From Croceibacterium_A sp035626815 (GTDB taxonomy: Bacteria > Pseudomonadota > Alphaproteobacteria > Sphingomonadales > Sphingomonadaceae): a stretch of 64,000 nucleotides of DNA. The notes beneath the pieces are model-generated. The model searched no databases and was not told the DNA's origin. It saw nothing but the letters and a program-made list of their open reading frames with translations. The translations under genes and the position numbers were made by a program. The stretch spans positions 62,001 through 126,000 of the forward strand of contig DASPMY010000044.1 in NCBI GenBank assembly GCA_035626815.1. Reading direction: 5' to 3'. Positions 26,135-35,335 of this stretch are shown here, piece by piece. Within the stretch, counting starts at the first letter, position 1, and each line of letters begins with the position of its first letter.

Positions 26135-27478
26135 TCAGTGGATGGCGGCGAGCTCCACGGCCGGGGCCCTGACCTCGGCCCGTCCCGCCTTGAGCGCGAA
26201 CACGCACAGCAGGACGTAGCACGCCGCCGGCACGATCAGCGCGAGCACGTAGCCCGCAGAGTCCGACACCATGCCGACCAGCAGCGGCAGGAACGCGCCG
26301 CCGACGATCGAGGTGCACAGCAGGCCGGAAGTGGCCTCCTCCCCGGCGCTCGAGCGCTCGAGCGTGAGCGTGAAGATCACCGGGAACATGATCGAGTTGA
26401 AGAACCCGATCCCCAGCGCGACGAACCCCGCCGAGACGCCGCCCACGCCGGCCACGTAAAGGCACATCAGCGCGGCGATGGCCGTGAACAGCGCGAGCAG
26501 GCGCGCCGCTTCGAACCGGGCGAGCAGGGCCGAGCCGACCGCGCGGCCGACCATCGCACCGCCCCAGTAGAACGCGACCGCCTTGCCGGCCTCCTGCAGG
26601 CTGACCCCCGCCACCCCGTCGCTGCCCATCGCCCAGCCGAGCAGGGGCACCGCGAACGGCGCATCCGAGTTGCGCCAGACCTCGTCCGAATTGAGGAACA
26701 ACGCCATTTGCGTTCCGATCGCGACCTCGGCGCCGACATAGAGGAAGATCGCCGCGCCGCCGGCCAGCGCCCAGCGCGACGAGAGCGCATCGCCGATCAG
26801 CGAGCCGATCCCGCGAGCCGCCGGCGCCGGCGCCGCCGCGGCCGCTGCCGCGACGGTGCGCCGGCTCACCCAGAAGAACAGCAGCAGGAGCACGATCAGC
26901 CCGCAAATCCAGAAATAGGCCCGGTCGATGCCGGCGAGCGAAGCGGCGCGCGCGCCTTCGCCGACGCTGGCGCCCTCGCCGACCTCGAGCCCGCCGAGGA
27001 ACAGGCTGGCGCCGAGCCATGGGCCGATGAAGGTGCCGAAGCTGTTGAACGTCTGCGACAGCGTCAGGCGGAAGTGCTTGCCCTGGGGTGGCCCGAGCGC
27101 GGCGGCGAGCGGATTGGCGGCGACCTGGAGGATCGTGATCCCGCTGGCGAGCACGAACAGACCGAGAAGGACGAGGGTGTAGTTGGCGATGTTGGCCGCG
27201 CCGAGCATGATCAGGCAGGCGGCCGCCATCATTCCGAGCGCCACGAGGATCGACGGCACTGCGCGCCACCGGGCGATCAGCGCCGCCGCCGGGAAGGACA
27301 CCACACCATAGGCGATGAAGAACGCGAACGCCGACAACTGCGCTTCGGTGTCCGAGAGGGTGAAGATGCCTTTCACCGCCGCCACCAGCGGGTCGATCAG
27401 CGAGGTGATGAAACCCCACGCGAAGAACAGCGTGGTCACCGCGATGAACGCCGCGCTCACTCGTCCCTTGGTGGCCAT
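26135..27478 (-). CDS. Sugar:H+ symporter, FucP/GluP-type MFS permease
   Basis: This 447-residue inner-membrane protein has about twelve hydrophobic segments and belongs to the FHS/FucP branch of the MFS. Matching segments are FFAWGFITSLIDPL near the N-terminus and GITILQVAANPLAAALGP after helix 4; the latter resembles the AANPY region of FucP. It should import a hexose such as fucose, galactose or glucose freed in the periplasm. ATG 27478 is preceded by a GGAGGAGAAC stretch. It is divergent from the GH27 galactosidase over operator-like site 5, so galactose is a reasonable but unproven substrate. Confidence 0.87.
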   Translation of the reverse strand: MATKGRVSAAFIAVTTLFFAWGFITSLIDPLVAAVKGIFTLSDTEAQLSAFAFFIAYGVVSFPAAALIARWRAVPSILVALGMMAAACLIMLGAANIANYTLVLLGLFVLASGITILQVAANPLAAALGPPQGKHFRLTLSQTFNSFGTFIGPWLGASLFLGGLEVGEGASVGEGARAASLAGIDRAYFWICGLIVLLLLFFWVSRRTVAAAAAAAPAPAARGIGSLIGDALSSRWALAGGAAIFLYVGAEVAIGTQMALFLNSDEVWRNSDAPFAVPLLGWAMGSDGVAGVSLQEAGKAVAFYWGGAMVGRAVGSALLARFEAARLLALFTAIAALMCLYVAGVGGVSAGFVALGIGFFNSIMFPVIFTLTLERSSAGEEATSGLLCTSIVGGAFLPLLVGMVSDSAGYVLALIVPAACYVLLCVFALKAGRAEVRAPAVELAAIH

Positions 27479-27538
27479 CGTCGTTCTCCTCCCGCCGCGC
27501 CCCTTGCATGGAGCGTCGATCGCCTGTTTATTCGCAGA

Positions 27539-27552
27539 TGTGAGCGCTAACG
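27539..27552. promoter_or_regulatory. LacI-type operator-like site 5 (permease / GH27)
   Basis: TGTGAGCGCTAACG keeps the AGCGCT core and most flanking bases but is among the weakest of the eight sites. A second left half-site (TGGTAGCGCT) occurs inside the GH27 signal-peptide coding region at 27608-27617 and may be chance. Confidence 0.5.
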
Positions 27553-27573
27553 CAAGCGCCGCTGGCGAAGGGG

Positions 27574-28800
27574 ATGGGGATGAACCGGCCGCTGGTCTTC
27601 GCGCTGCTGGTAGCGCTCGCCGCGCCGGCCGCGGCGCAGAAGTTCGACGCCCTGGCGCAGACGCCGCCGATGGGCTGGAACAGCTGGAACCACTACGGCT
27701 GCAACATCGACGATGCGCTGATCCGGCGCACGGCGGACGCGCTGGTTGCGAGCGGCTTGCGCGACGCGGGCTACACGTACGTCAATCTCGACGACTGCTG
27801 GCACGGCGAGCGCGACGCGAACGGCAATATCCAGGCCGATTCCGAGCGGTTTCCATCGGGAATGAAGGCGCTCGGCGACTATCTCCACGCGCGCGGCCTC
27901 AAGTTCGGGATCTATTCCGATGCCGGCGCGACCACGTGCGCCGGCCGCCCCGGCAGCCAGGGGCACGAGTTCCAGGACGCCGCGCAATATGCCCGTTGGG
28001 GTGTGGACTATGTCAAGTACGACTGGTGCGCGACCGGCACCGGAGAGGCTCAGCGCAACCCGCGCGAGGCCTACGCGACGATGAGCCGGGCGATCGCCGC
28101 CGCGGGACGGCCGATGGTGCTGTCGATCTGCGAATGGGGCGAGAACGACCCGTGGCTGTGGGGCCGCGCCTACGGCCATCTGTGGCGCACGACCGGCGAC
28201 ATCATCAACTGCTGGGACTGCACGATCGGACACGGCAACTGGATCAGCTCGGGGGTGCTGCCGATCCTCGACAAGCAGGAGGCGCTGCGCGCTCACTCGG
28301 GCCCGGGCGGATGGAACGATCCCGACATGATGGAAGTCGGCAACCTGCCCACCCTGGCCGAGAACCGCAGCCATTTCGCGTTGTGGGCGATGCTCTCGGC
28401 GCCGCTGATCATCGGCACCGACGTGCCCGGCATGAGCTCGGACATCCGCGCCATCCTCGCCAATCCGCGGCTGATCGCGATCGACCAGGACCCGCTCGGC
28501 ATCGCCGCGTTCCGGTGGATCGCGACGCCCGAGGTCGAGGTCTGGGCGAAGCCCCTCGCGGACGGGAACTGGGCGATAGCCCTGCTCAACCGGACGGCGC
28601 AGCCGCGCGACTTTACCATCGACTGGGCCCGACACGGCGAGCTCAAGGACGACCTCAAGGGGCGGCGCGCCGATTTCGCCCAGGCGCGCTTCGCCCTCAC
28701 CGATGCCTGGACCGGGCGCGCGGCCGGCACCACGGCGGCACCGCTGGTGCGCGCCATCGGCCCGCGCGACACGCATGTCTTCACGCTAACGCCGCTGTGA
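27574..28800 (+). CDS. GH27 alpha-galactosidase, secreted
   Basis: This 408-residue alpha-galactosidase has a signal peptide ending near APAAAQ. The family N-terminus follows as TPPMGWNSWNHYGCNI, then YVNLDDCW. The nucleophile is D150 in VKYDWCATG and the likely acid/base D209 in WRTTGDI. A C-terminal beta-sandwich completes the usual GH27 layout. Two ATGs (27574 and 27580) are possible because AAGGGG and GGGGATGGGG overlap; the first is used. It would remove alpha-1,6-galactose from galactomannan or galactoglucomannan, matching the GH5_7-like mannanase and the FucP-like permease nearby. Confidence 0.93.
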   Translation: MGMNRPLVFALLVALAAPAAAQKFDALAQTPPMGWNSWNHYGCNIDDALIRRTADALVASGLRDAGYTYVNLDDCWHGERDANGNIQADSERFPSGMKALGDYLHARGLKFGIYSDAGATTCAGRPGSQGHEFQDAAQYARWGVDYVKYDWCATGTGEAQRNPREAYATMSRAIAAAGRPMVLSICEWGENDPWLWGRAYGHLWRTTGDIINCWDCTIGHGNWISSGVLPILDKQEALRAHSGPGGWNDPDMMEVGNLPTLAENRSHFALWAMLSAPLIIGTDVPGMSSDIRAILANPRLIAIDQDPLGIAAFRWIATPEVEVWAKPLADGNWAIALLNRTAQPRDFTIDWARHGELKDDLKGRRADFAQARFALTDAWTGRAAGTTAAPLVRAIGPRDTHVFTLTPL

Positions 28801-28822
28801 CTTTACCGCCGCGCCGGGTTCA

Positions 28823-28836
28823 TGGTAGCGCTATCG
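28823..28836. promoter_or_regulatory. LacI-type operator, site 6 (GH5 / two-domain protein)
   Basis: TGGTAGCGCTATCG matches the island palindrome at 13 of 14 positions. It lies in the 79-bp gap between GH27 and the next GH5 gene, 43 bp ahead of the GH5 start. It is the only one of the eight sites that is not between divergent genes. Confidence 0.72.
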
Positions 28837-28879
28837 CAAGGGACTCGCGCGCACGATGCGAGCCGGAAAGGGTAGAGGA

Positions 28880-29884
28880 ATGAAGCGTTTCGCCGCGATT
28901 GCCGCCATTGCGTCATTGGCCTGCGCCGCGCCCGGTCAGGCGGCGGAGCCCGCGCTGCCGGTGGGGCAGTGCATCAACATGGGCAACAGCTTCGAGATCT
29001 CGCGGACTTACGCCGGGCCAGCCAAAGCGATCGACGCGGCCGACTTCGCGCGGATCAAGGCGGCCGGCTTCGACACGGTGCGCGTGCCGGTGCGCTGGTC
29101 GGACAAGACCGGCGACGCCCCCGGCTTCGCGATCGATCCCGCATGGCTCGCGCGGGTCACGGTCGCGGTCGACCAGGCACTCGCCGCGGGGCTCAACGTG
29201 ATCCTCAACGACCATCATTTCGACGCGCTCGATGCGGACCCGGCCGGGAACCGCGCCAAGCTCGCGGCGATTTGGCGCCAGGTCGCGACGCACTTCGCCG
29301 ACCGGCCGACCGGGCAACTGTGGTTCGAGATCGAGAACGAGCCGCACGAGAAGCTGACCAACGCCAACCTCGTCGAAACCTTCGCTCCGGCGCTGGCAGC
29401 GATCCGGCAGACCAATCCCGGACGGCCGGTGATCATCGGCGGCGAGAACTGGAGCGGGATCGACTCGCTGGCGACGCTCGAGCTGCCCGACGACCCGAAC
29501 GTCCACCCGACTTTCCACTACTACGAGCCGTTCGACTTCACGCACCAGGGCGCGAGCTGGGCCGGAGATCCGCCCCCCGCGATCGGCCGGGTCTACGGCA
29601 CCGAGGCCGACGCCGCCCGCCTCGCCGCCGACGTCGCCAAGCTCGACGCCTACATCGCCCGCACCGGCAAGGTGCCATTCATGGGCGAGACCGGGGCCTA
29701 CGACGCGCACATCCCGCTGGCCGACCGCATCCGCTATCACAGCGCCGTGCGCCAGGCGTTCGCGCCGAGCGGCATCGGCATCTGCGCCTGGGCCTACACC
29801 AACACCTTCCCGTTCTACGACCAGAAGGAAGGGCGCTGGCTGCCGGGAATCCTCGAGACTTTCGGGGCCGGCGGAGGGAACTGA
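28880..29884 (+). CDS. GH5 endoglucanase-like enzyme, secreted
   Basis: This 334-residue GH5 enzyme has a signal peptide ending near GQAAEP. The barrel begins LPVGQCINMGNSFEISR. E154 in FEIENEPHEK is the acid/base and E270 in FMGETGAY the nucleophile. It has the same arrangement as the GH5 protein at 19659 (ILNDHHFD, FHYYEPFDF, AYTNTF), so the two are paralogues, but here it is exported without a lipobox. ATG 28880 follows GTAGAGGA. The two-domain beta-rich protein starts 17 bases after its stop and is probably co-transcribed. Beta-1,4-glucan or xyloglucan backbone cleavage is the likely role. Confidence 0.87.
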   Translation: MKRFAAIAAIASLACAAPGQAAEPALPVGQCINMGNSFEISRTYAGPAKAIDAADFARIKAAGFDTVRVPVRWSDKTGDAPGFAIDPAWLARVTVAVDQALAAGLNVILNDHHFDALDADPAGNRAKLAAIWRQVATHFADRPTGQLWFEIENEPHEKLTNANLVETFAPALAAIRQTNPGRPVIIGGENWSGIDSLATLELPDDPNVHPTFHYYEPFDFTHQGASWAGDPPPAIGRVYGTEADAARLAADVAKLDAYIARTGKVPFMGETGAYDAHIPLADRIRYHSAVRQAFAPSGIGICAWAYTNTFPFYDQKEGRWLPGILETFGAGGGN

Positions 29885-29901
29885 GCACGATGGAGGCGGG
29901 C

Positions 29902-31014
29902 ATGAAGGGGTGGCGATGGATTATGGCCGGCGGCGCGCTGCTGGCCGCACTGCAGCCGGCTCTGGCGCAGCAGGACCAGGCAGAGGCGGCGCTGGCACAG
30001 CTCGAGGCGGAGACCCCGGGCACGCTGATCAGCGACCCTACCCGGCTCGACTGGGAACGCCAGGGCGAGAACGTCAACGTCGCCGGCCTGACCGATGGCG
30101 CCATCCCGGGCGGCGGCGCGGCCAACCGCTACACGGTCCGGCGCGCGGGGCCCCAGCCTTATTCGTCGCAGGTCAACGTCCCGCTGGTCAAGGCGATCGA
30201 CAAGGGGGACACGATCACCGTCGGCTTCTGGGCGCGCACCGAGCGCGCGGAAACCGAAACCGGACAGGGGACGCTGGGGCTGCGGATTCAGCTCAACCAG
30301 GACCCGTGGCCCGGTTTCGCCGACACCGTGCTCGCCATCGGACCCGAATGGAAGTGGCACGAGGTCAGCGCCACGGCCACAATCGACATCGCGCGCGACA
30401 GCGGCATCCTCGCCTTCCACCTGGGCGGGGCGCGGCAAACGATCGACATCGGGCAGACGATCGTCGTCAAGGGCGCCGCGGCCATCGCCGCGCAGGCCCC
30501 GCCGCCCGCCGCCGCCGCCGCGGTCTCGTCGGAGATCCCCGAGCCGCTCAAGAGCGCCGGACGGCTGATCAACGATCCGGCCACGCGCGACTGGCGTCAG
30601 ACCGGGCCTGACGGCGCCTCGCTGGCGCGCGCGGAGCCGGCGGTGTGGCTCGGCCAGGCGACCCGCTTCACCTCGCCCGCGGGCGCCGCTCGCGGCACCG
30701 TGACGACCGCCATTCCGATCGCCGAGGCCATCGCCAACGGCGACAAGCTGGTCGTCGCGATGGTCGCGCGCACCGAAAGCGCCGACACGATCGATAACCG
30801 CGGCCTCGTGCGGATTCGCATCCAGGACAGCCAGCCGCCGCACGACGGGTTCGCCGATGCCGCGTTCAACGTCGGCGTGAACTGGCAACTGGTCCGCGTG
30901 CCCGTCACCGCCGCGCGCGACTTGCCGGCGGGCCGGGCGGAGGTCGTGCTCGATTTCTCCGCCGCCGGCCAGGCGATCGATATCGGCCCGGTCTACGTGT
31001 TCAAGGCGCCTTAG
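29902..31014 (+). CDS. Secreted protein with two tandem CBM-like beta domains
   Basis: I do not recognise a named family. The 370-residue protein has a signal peptide (cleavage near QPALAQ), a short helical glutamate/alanine-rich stretch, then two homologous beta-rich repeats at about residues 40-190 and 205-370. These are separated by an alanine/proline linker. The repeats align at LISDPTRLDWERQG with LINDPATRDWRQTG, at GFWARTE with AMVARTE, and at RIQLNQDPWPGFADTVLAIG with RIRIQDSQPPHDGFADAAFNVG. Both end in a strand containing IDIG. No catalytic signature is seen. Downstream linkage to a GH5 endoglucanase and the sandwich-like pattern suggest a stand-alone carbohydrate-binding protein. ATG 29902 is chosen for the adjacent GGAGGCGGGC. 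Its end overlaps the GH43 gene by 14 bp. Confidence 0.7.
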   Translation: MKGWRWIMAGGALLAALQPALAQQDQAEAALAQLEAETPGTLISDPTRLDWERQGENVNVAGLTDGAIPGGGAANRYTVRRAGPQPYSSQVNVPLVKAIDKGDTITVGFWARTERAETETGQGTLGLRIQLNQDPWPGFADTVLAIGPEWKWHEVSATATIDIARDSGILAFHLGGARQTIDIGQTIVVKGAAAIAAQAPPPAAAAAVSSEIPEPLKSAGRLINDPATRDWRQTGPDGASLARAEPAVWLGQATRFTSPAGAARGTVTTAIPIAEAIANGDKLVVAMVARTESADTIDNRGLVRIRIQDSQPPHDGFADAAFNVGVNWQLVRVPVTAARDLPAGRAEVVLDFSAAGQAIDIGPVYVFKAP

Positions 31015-32668
31015 GGCCGGCTACCGCGTACGGGCCGATGACCAGCCCGGTGAACAGCCCGGCGTGGATCGAGGCGAGCGGCTCGACGTCGATGCGCTCG
31101 GCAAGCGAAAGCCAGTCCGCGCCGGCAACCGGGCGGTAGGCGAGGGCGGCCGTGCCGCCGTCGAGCGTCAGCCGCAGGGCCACCGGGCCGTCGCCGGGCA
31201 GCGGCGTGGTCGCCAGCAGCTCGCCGCGCTCGGGCTGCTCGGGCCCGGTCCGCCGGCGCAGCACCACCATCATCTTCCCGGCGAGGTTCTCGATGCCGAC
31301 CGCCAGGAAGTGGCTCTCGTCCATGAACGCGAGCAGGCCGGCGAAGTCGCCGGCGCGCTCGGGACCGAAATCGACAGTGGTCTCTACGGTGGCGGCGTGA
31401 TGCCGCAGCCGCCGCCCGACGAACGCCGGCTGGCCGAGGCCCCCCGCGGCGTCGGGACCGGGCGCGAGGACGAGGGCGCCCCCCTCAAGCTGCGCGATCG
31501 CCGACGGGTCCCGCCGCAGCGCGATCCATTCCGGCGACAACTTCGCGGAGTCGAACTCGTCGCGCCACTGGGTCCACGCGCGGCCCGGCGATTCCGCCAG
31601 CCGCGGCCGCGGCACCACCGGCGGCACGGCCGCGCCCGGGTCGAGGAAGCGCGGCCAGCCGTCGACCCAGCGCACCGGCAGCAGGAACGTCTCGCGCCCC
31701 AGCAGCGTCGATTGCCCGGCGAACGGCCGCGTCGCGAGGAACACGCCCCACCAGCTGCCGTCGTCGAGCTGGACGAGGTCGGCATGGCCGGTCGCCTCGA
31801 TCCGGTCCGGGCGGTCGGCGGGAAGGTCACGCTGCGTCAGGATCGGGTTGACCGGTCCCGGCACGTACGGGCCTTCGACAGTGCGCGAGCGGTAGATGGT
31901 CTCCGAATGCCGGTCGGCGGTCCCGCCCTCGGCCGCCATCAGGTAGTACCATTCGCCGACCTTGTAGATGTGCGGCCCTTCGGCCCAGATCGGGTTCTGC
32001 GCCGGGTCGACGCCGCCGTCGACCAGCAGCGTGCGCGGCCCGACGAGCTTGCCCTGGTCGAGGTCGAATTGCTGGATCCAGATCGCACGATGGCCTTCGT
32101 AACGCGGCGGGCCGGCCGGTGGGCCGTTGTTGACCAGCCAGCCGCGGCCATCGTCGTCGATGAACAGCGACGGATCGATGCCATCGAACTCGAGCCATAC
32201 CGGGTCCGACCACGGCCCAGCCGGATCGCTCGCGGTGACGTAGAAGTTGCCGCCGCAATCGATGCACGTCGTGACGATGTAGAAACGGCCCGCATGGTGC
32301 GTGATCGCCGGCGCGAAGATGCCGCGATTGGTGCCGAGCCCGGTGAAGTCGAGCTGCCCCGCGCGGTCGATCGCATGGCCGAGCAGGCGCCAGCTGACCA
32401 GGTCGCGCGAATGGAGCACCGGGATGCCCGGGAGCCACGCGAAGGTCGAGTTGACCAGGTAGAAGTCGGCGCCCACCCGGACGATCGACGGGTCCGGGTG
32501 GAAGCCGGGCAGGACCGGATTGCGGAACGTTTCCGCGGGCGGCTCGGCGGCCTCGGCGCCGTGGTAGGACACCGCCTCGAACCGCGCCGGCGGCGCCGCC
32601 TGGGCGAGCGCGGGCGCGCTCGCCGACAGGAGCGCGGCCACCACTGATGCAACCCGCTTTTCGCCCAT
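31001..32668 (-). CDS. GH43 beta-xylosidase / alpha-L-arabinofuranosidase
   Basis: This 555-residue secreted GH43 enzyme has a five-bladed propeller with the three family acids: D59 in FHPDPSIVRVG (base), D165 in GIDPSLFIDDDG (pKa modulator) and E230 in WAEGPHIYK (acid). It is followed by a C-terminal beta-sandwich starting near DEFDSAKLSPEW, as in GH43 subfamily 12 and related groups. The signal peptide ends near APALAQ. ATG 32668 follows GGGGAGGATTTCAC. It is divergent from the xylose operon over operator site 7. Release of arabinose or xylose from xylan or xyloglucan is expected; the family does not let me choose between them. Confidence 0.9.
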   Translation of the reverse strand: MGEKRVASVVAALLSASAPALAQAAPPARFEAVSYHGAEAAEPPAETFRNPVLPGFHPDPSIVRVGADFYLVNSTFAWLPGIPVLHSRDLVSWRLLGHAIDRAGQLDFTGLGTNRGIFAPAITHHAGRFYIVTTCIDCGGNFYVTASDPAGPWSDPVWLEFDGIDPSLFIDDDGRGWLVNNGPPAGPPRYEGHRAIWIQQFDLDQGKLVGPRTLLVDGGVDPAQNPIWAEGPHIYKVGEWYYLMAAEGGTADRHSETIYRSRTVEGPYVPGPVNPILTQRDLPADRPDRIEATGHADLVQLDDGSWWGVFLATRPFAGQSTLLGRETFLLPVRWVDGWPRFLDPGAAVPPVVPRPRLAESPGRAWTQWRDEFDSAKLSPEWIALRRDPSAIAQLEGGALVLAPGPDAAGGLGQPAFVGRRLRHHAATVETTVDFGPERAGDFAGLLAFMDESHFLAVGIENLAGKMMVVLRRRTGPEQPERGELLATTPLPGDGPVALRLTLDGGTAALAYRPVAGADWLSLAERIDVEPLASIHAGLFTGLVIGPYAVAGPKAP

Positions 32669-32724
32669 GTGAAATCCTCCCCACCGCGGACCAATGCCCT
32701 TGCCCTGCGCCGGTGGCGTGCTTA

Positions 32725-32738
32725 TGGTAGCGCTATCA
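32725..32738. promoter_or_regulatory. LacI-type operator, site 7 (GH43 / xylX operon)
   Basis: TGGTAGCGCTATCA is identical to sites 1 and 8. It lies 56 bp ahead of GH43 and 23 bp ahead of xylX, so one site controls the divergent debranching enzyme and the xylose catabolic operon. Confidence 0.82.
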
Positions 32739-32761
32739 GGGGAGAGGGCAAGCTGCCTCAT

Positions 32762-33886
32762 ATGGTCGCCGAGTTGATTGACGTCTTGCCGTCGGATTTC
32801 GCCGGCGGCACGTTCATCGGACGCGCGCGCTCGCCCGAGGGGCCGTGCGTGATCGCGGTGCGCGGCGGCGAGCTGTTCGACCTCACCGCCGAGGTGGCGA
32901 CCGTCGCCGGGGCGGTCGATCGCCGGGTGTTCACGGGAGGGCGGTCGCTCGGCCCGGTCGAGAACGGGTTGCCGGCTGGCTGGACGCTGCTGTCCCCGGT
33001 CGACCTGCAATGCATCAAGGCGTGCGGCGTGACCTTCGCCGTATCCGCGATCGAGCGGGTGATCGAGGAGCGCGCGCGCGGCGATGCCGCGCGGGCGGCG
33101 GAGATTCGTGGCCAGCTCGAGGACAAGGTCGGGACCGGGATCCGCTCGGTCGTTCCCGGCGGCGCCGAGGCGGCCGCGCTGAAGGCGGCGTTGATCGCCG
33201 AAGGCATGTGGTCGCAGTACCTCGAGGTCGCCATCGGCCCGGACGCGGAAGTATTCTCGAAGTCTCCGGTGCTCTCGACCGTCGGGCCCGGCGCCGACAT
33301 CGGTGTGCGGTCGGATTCCGCGTGGAACAACCCCGAGCCCGAGATCGTCCTTGTGGTCGATCCGCGCGGCGAGACCGTCGGCGCCACCCTGGGCAACGAC
33401 GTCAACTTGCGCGATTTCGAAGGCCGCTCGGCGCTGCTGCTGTCGAAGGCCAAGGACAACACCGCGTCGTGCGCGATCGGCCCGCTGATCCGGCTGTTCG
33501 ACACCGAATTCACGATGGACGACGTGCGCCGCGCCAACGTCGACCTGCTGATCGAAGGCGAGGATGGCTATCGCCTCGAAGGCACCAACGACATGGGCCA
33601 GATCAGCCGCGACCCGGAGGATCTCGTCGCCCAGACCCTGAGCGAGCATCATTACCCCGACGGCTTCGCGCTGTTCTGCGGCACGCTGTTCGCCCCGACG
33701 CAGGACCGCGGCGAGCCGGGCGCGGGCTTCACCCACAAGCCGGGCGACGTGGTCACGATCAGCTCGCGCCGGCTCGGCACTCTCGCCAACCGCGTCGCGA
33801 CTTGCCGCGACGCCGCGCCGTGGACAATGGGCATCGCCGCGTTCACGCGCAATCTCGCCTCGCGCGGGCTTATCGATAGGATCTGA
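32762..33886 (+). CDS. xylX: 2-keto-3-deoxy-D-xylonate dehydratase (XylX)
   Basis: This 374-residue member of the fumarylacetoacetate-hydrolase fold family corresponds to Caulobacter XylX. It removes water from 2-keto-3-deoxy-D-xylonate to give 2-oxoglutarate semialdehyde in the Weimberg pathway. Family features include KACGVTFAVSAIERVIEERA, the metal-site region WNNPEPEIVLVVDPRG and NDVNLRDFEGRSALLLSKAKDN. It is the first gene of xylX-xylA-xylB-xylC-esterase-epimerase and starts 23 bp after operator site 7. The ribosome-binding site is poor: GGGGAGAGGG lies 13 bases before ATG 32762. Confidence 0.92.
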   Translation: MVAELIDVLPSDFAGGTFIGRARSPEGPCVIAVRGGELFDLTAEVATVAGAVDRRVFTGGRSLGPVENGLPAGWTLLSPVDLQCIKACGVTFAVSAIERVIEERARGDAARAAEIRGQLEDKVGTGIRSVVPGGAEAAALKAALIAEGMWSQYLEVAIGPDAEVFSKSPVLSTVGPGADIGVRSDSAWNNPEPEIVLVVDPRGETVGATLGNDVNLRDFEGRSALLLSKAKDNTASCAIGPLIRLFDTEFTMDDVRRANVDLLIEGEDGYRLEGTNDMGQISRDPEDLVAQTLSEHHYPDGFALFCGTLFAPTQDRGEPGAGFTHKPGDVVTISSRRLGTLANRVATCRDAAPWTMGIAAFTRNLASRGLIDRI

Positions 33887-33891
33887 TTTCC

Positions 33892-35331
33892 ATGGACACG
33901 CAAAACCTCGGGCATTTCATCGGCGGCGAGTGGACCGGTGCCGACGGTGCGCTCGAGAGCCTCAACCCGTCGAACACCAACGACGTCGTCGCCCGCTTCC
34001 CGTCGGGTGGTGCCGCCGAGGTGGACCGCGCGGTGGCCGCGGCGTCGGAGGCGTTCCCGGCCTGGTCGCAGGCCTCGCCGGAGGTTCGCTCCGACCTGCT
34101 CGACAAGGTGGCCGCGACGATCTTCGCGCGGGCCAACGAGCTCGGCGAGCTGCTCGCGCGCGAGGAAGGCAAGACCCGCGCCGAAGGGATCGGCGAGACG
34201 CTGCGCGCCGCGCGCATCTTCCGCTACTTCGCCGGCGAGGCGCTGCGCCGCCACGGGCAGACGCTGGAATCGACCCGTCCCGGCCTCGACGTGGCGACCT
34301 ACCGCGAGGCGCTCGGGGTGGTCGGGTTGATCACGCCGTGGAACTTCCCGATCGCCATTCCGGCGTGGAAAGCCGCGCCGGCGCTGGCGTTCGGCAACAC
34401 CGTCGTGCTCAAGCCGGCCAACGTGACCCCCGCGGTGGCGGCCGCGCTGACGCGGATCATCGAGGAGGCGGGCGTGCCGCCGGGCGTGTTCAACCTCGTG
34501 CTCGGCCGCGGCGACGTCGGCCGCGCGATGACCGACCATCGCGGCATCGCCGCGATCAGCTTCACCGGCTCGCAGCAGGTGGGCGCGCAAGTCGGCCTGG
34601 CGGCGATGAAGCGCCAGGCGCGCGTGCAGATGGAGATGGGCGGCAAGAACCCGCTGGTCGTCCTCGCCGACGCCGACGTCGAGAAAGCCGCGGCGATCGC
34701 TGCGGATGGCGGTTTCTACCAGACGGGCCAGCGCTGCACGGCTTCGAGCCGGGTGATCGTCGAGGACGCGATCCACGACCGCTTTGTCGAGGCGCTGGTC
34801 GCCAAGGCCAAAGGCCTCAAGGTCGGCGGCGCGCTGGCCGAGGGCACGCAGGTCGGACCGGCCTCGAGCCAAGACCAGTTCGAGCAGAACTTGCGCTACG
34901 TCGAGATCGCCACCGGCGAGGGTGGCCGCCTGGCGGCCGGCGGCGACAAGCTGCAGCTCGAGCAGCCCGGGTACTTCATGGCGCCCGCGGTGATCGCCGA
35001 CACCGCCGCCGAGATGCGCATCAACTGCGAGGAAGTGTTCGGCCCAGTCGTCTCCACCATCCGGGTCAAGCACTACGAGGAGGCGCTGGAGATCGCCAAC
35101 CGCGGCGAGTTCGGCCTTTCCGCCGGCATCGTCAGCAACGATGCAGCGAAGATTCGCCACTTCCGCAAGAACGTGCGGGCGGGGATGGTCATGGTCAACC
35201 TGCCGACCGCGGGGGTCGATTACCACGTGCCGTTCGGCGGCACCCGCGGCTCCAGCTACGGCCCGCGCGAGCAAGGGTTCGCCGCGGTGGAGTTCTACAC
35301 CCAGGTCAAGACGGTCTACACGGGGGATTGA
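33892..35331 (+). CDS. xylA: 2-oxoglutarate semialdehyde dehydrogenase (XylA)
   Basis: This 479-residue aldehyde dehydrogenase should oxidise 2-oxoglutarate semialdehyde to 2-oxoglutarate, the last Weimberg step, feeding the TCA cycle. Canonical ALDH features are present: VVGLITPWNFPIAIPAWKAAPAL, KPANVTPAVAAALT, ISFTGSQQVGAQVG, the glutamate in QMEMGGKNPLVV and the catalytic C282 in TGQRCTASSR. Five bases separate it from xylX. The position inside xylXABC identifies the substrate better than the sequence alone. The gene symbol follows Caulobacter usage, not the xylose isomerase xylA of enterobacteria. Confidence 0.93.
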   Translation: MDTQNLGHFIGGEWTGADGALESLNPSNTNDVVARFPSGGAAEVDRAVAAASEAFPAWSQASPEVRSDLLDKVAATIFARANELGELLAREEGKTRAEGIGETLRAARIFRYFAGEALRRHGQTLESTRPGLDVATYREALGVVGLITPWNFPIAIPAWKAAPALAFGNTVVLKPANVTPAVAAALTRIIEEAGVPPGVFNLVLGRGDVGRAMTDHRGIAAISFTGSQQVGAQVGLAAMKRQARVQMEMGGKNPLVVLADADVEKAAAIAADGGFYQTGQRCTASSRVIVEDAIHDRFVEALVAKAKGLKVGGALAEGTQVGPASSQDQFEQNLRYVEIATGEGGRLAAGGDKLQLEQPGYFMAPAVIADTAAEMRINCEEVFGPVVSTIRVKHYEEALEIANRGEFGLSAGIVSNDAAKIRHFRKNVRAGMVMVNLPTAGVDYHVPFGGTRGSSYGPREQGFAAVEFYTQVKTVYTGD

Positions 35332-35335
35332 GCCG

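Noticed and set aside
27608..27621. Ninth operator inside the GH27 gene
   Set aside because: Only the left half TGGTAGCGCT matches; the right half CGCC does not, and it encodes part of a normal signal peptide.
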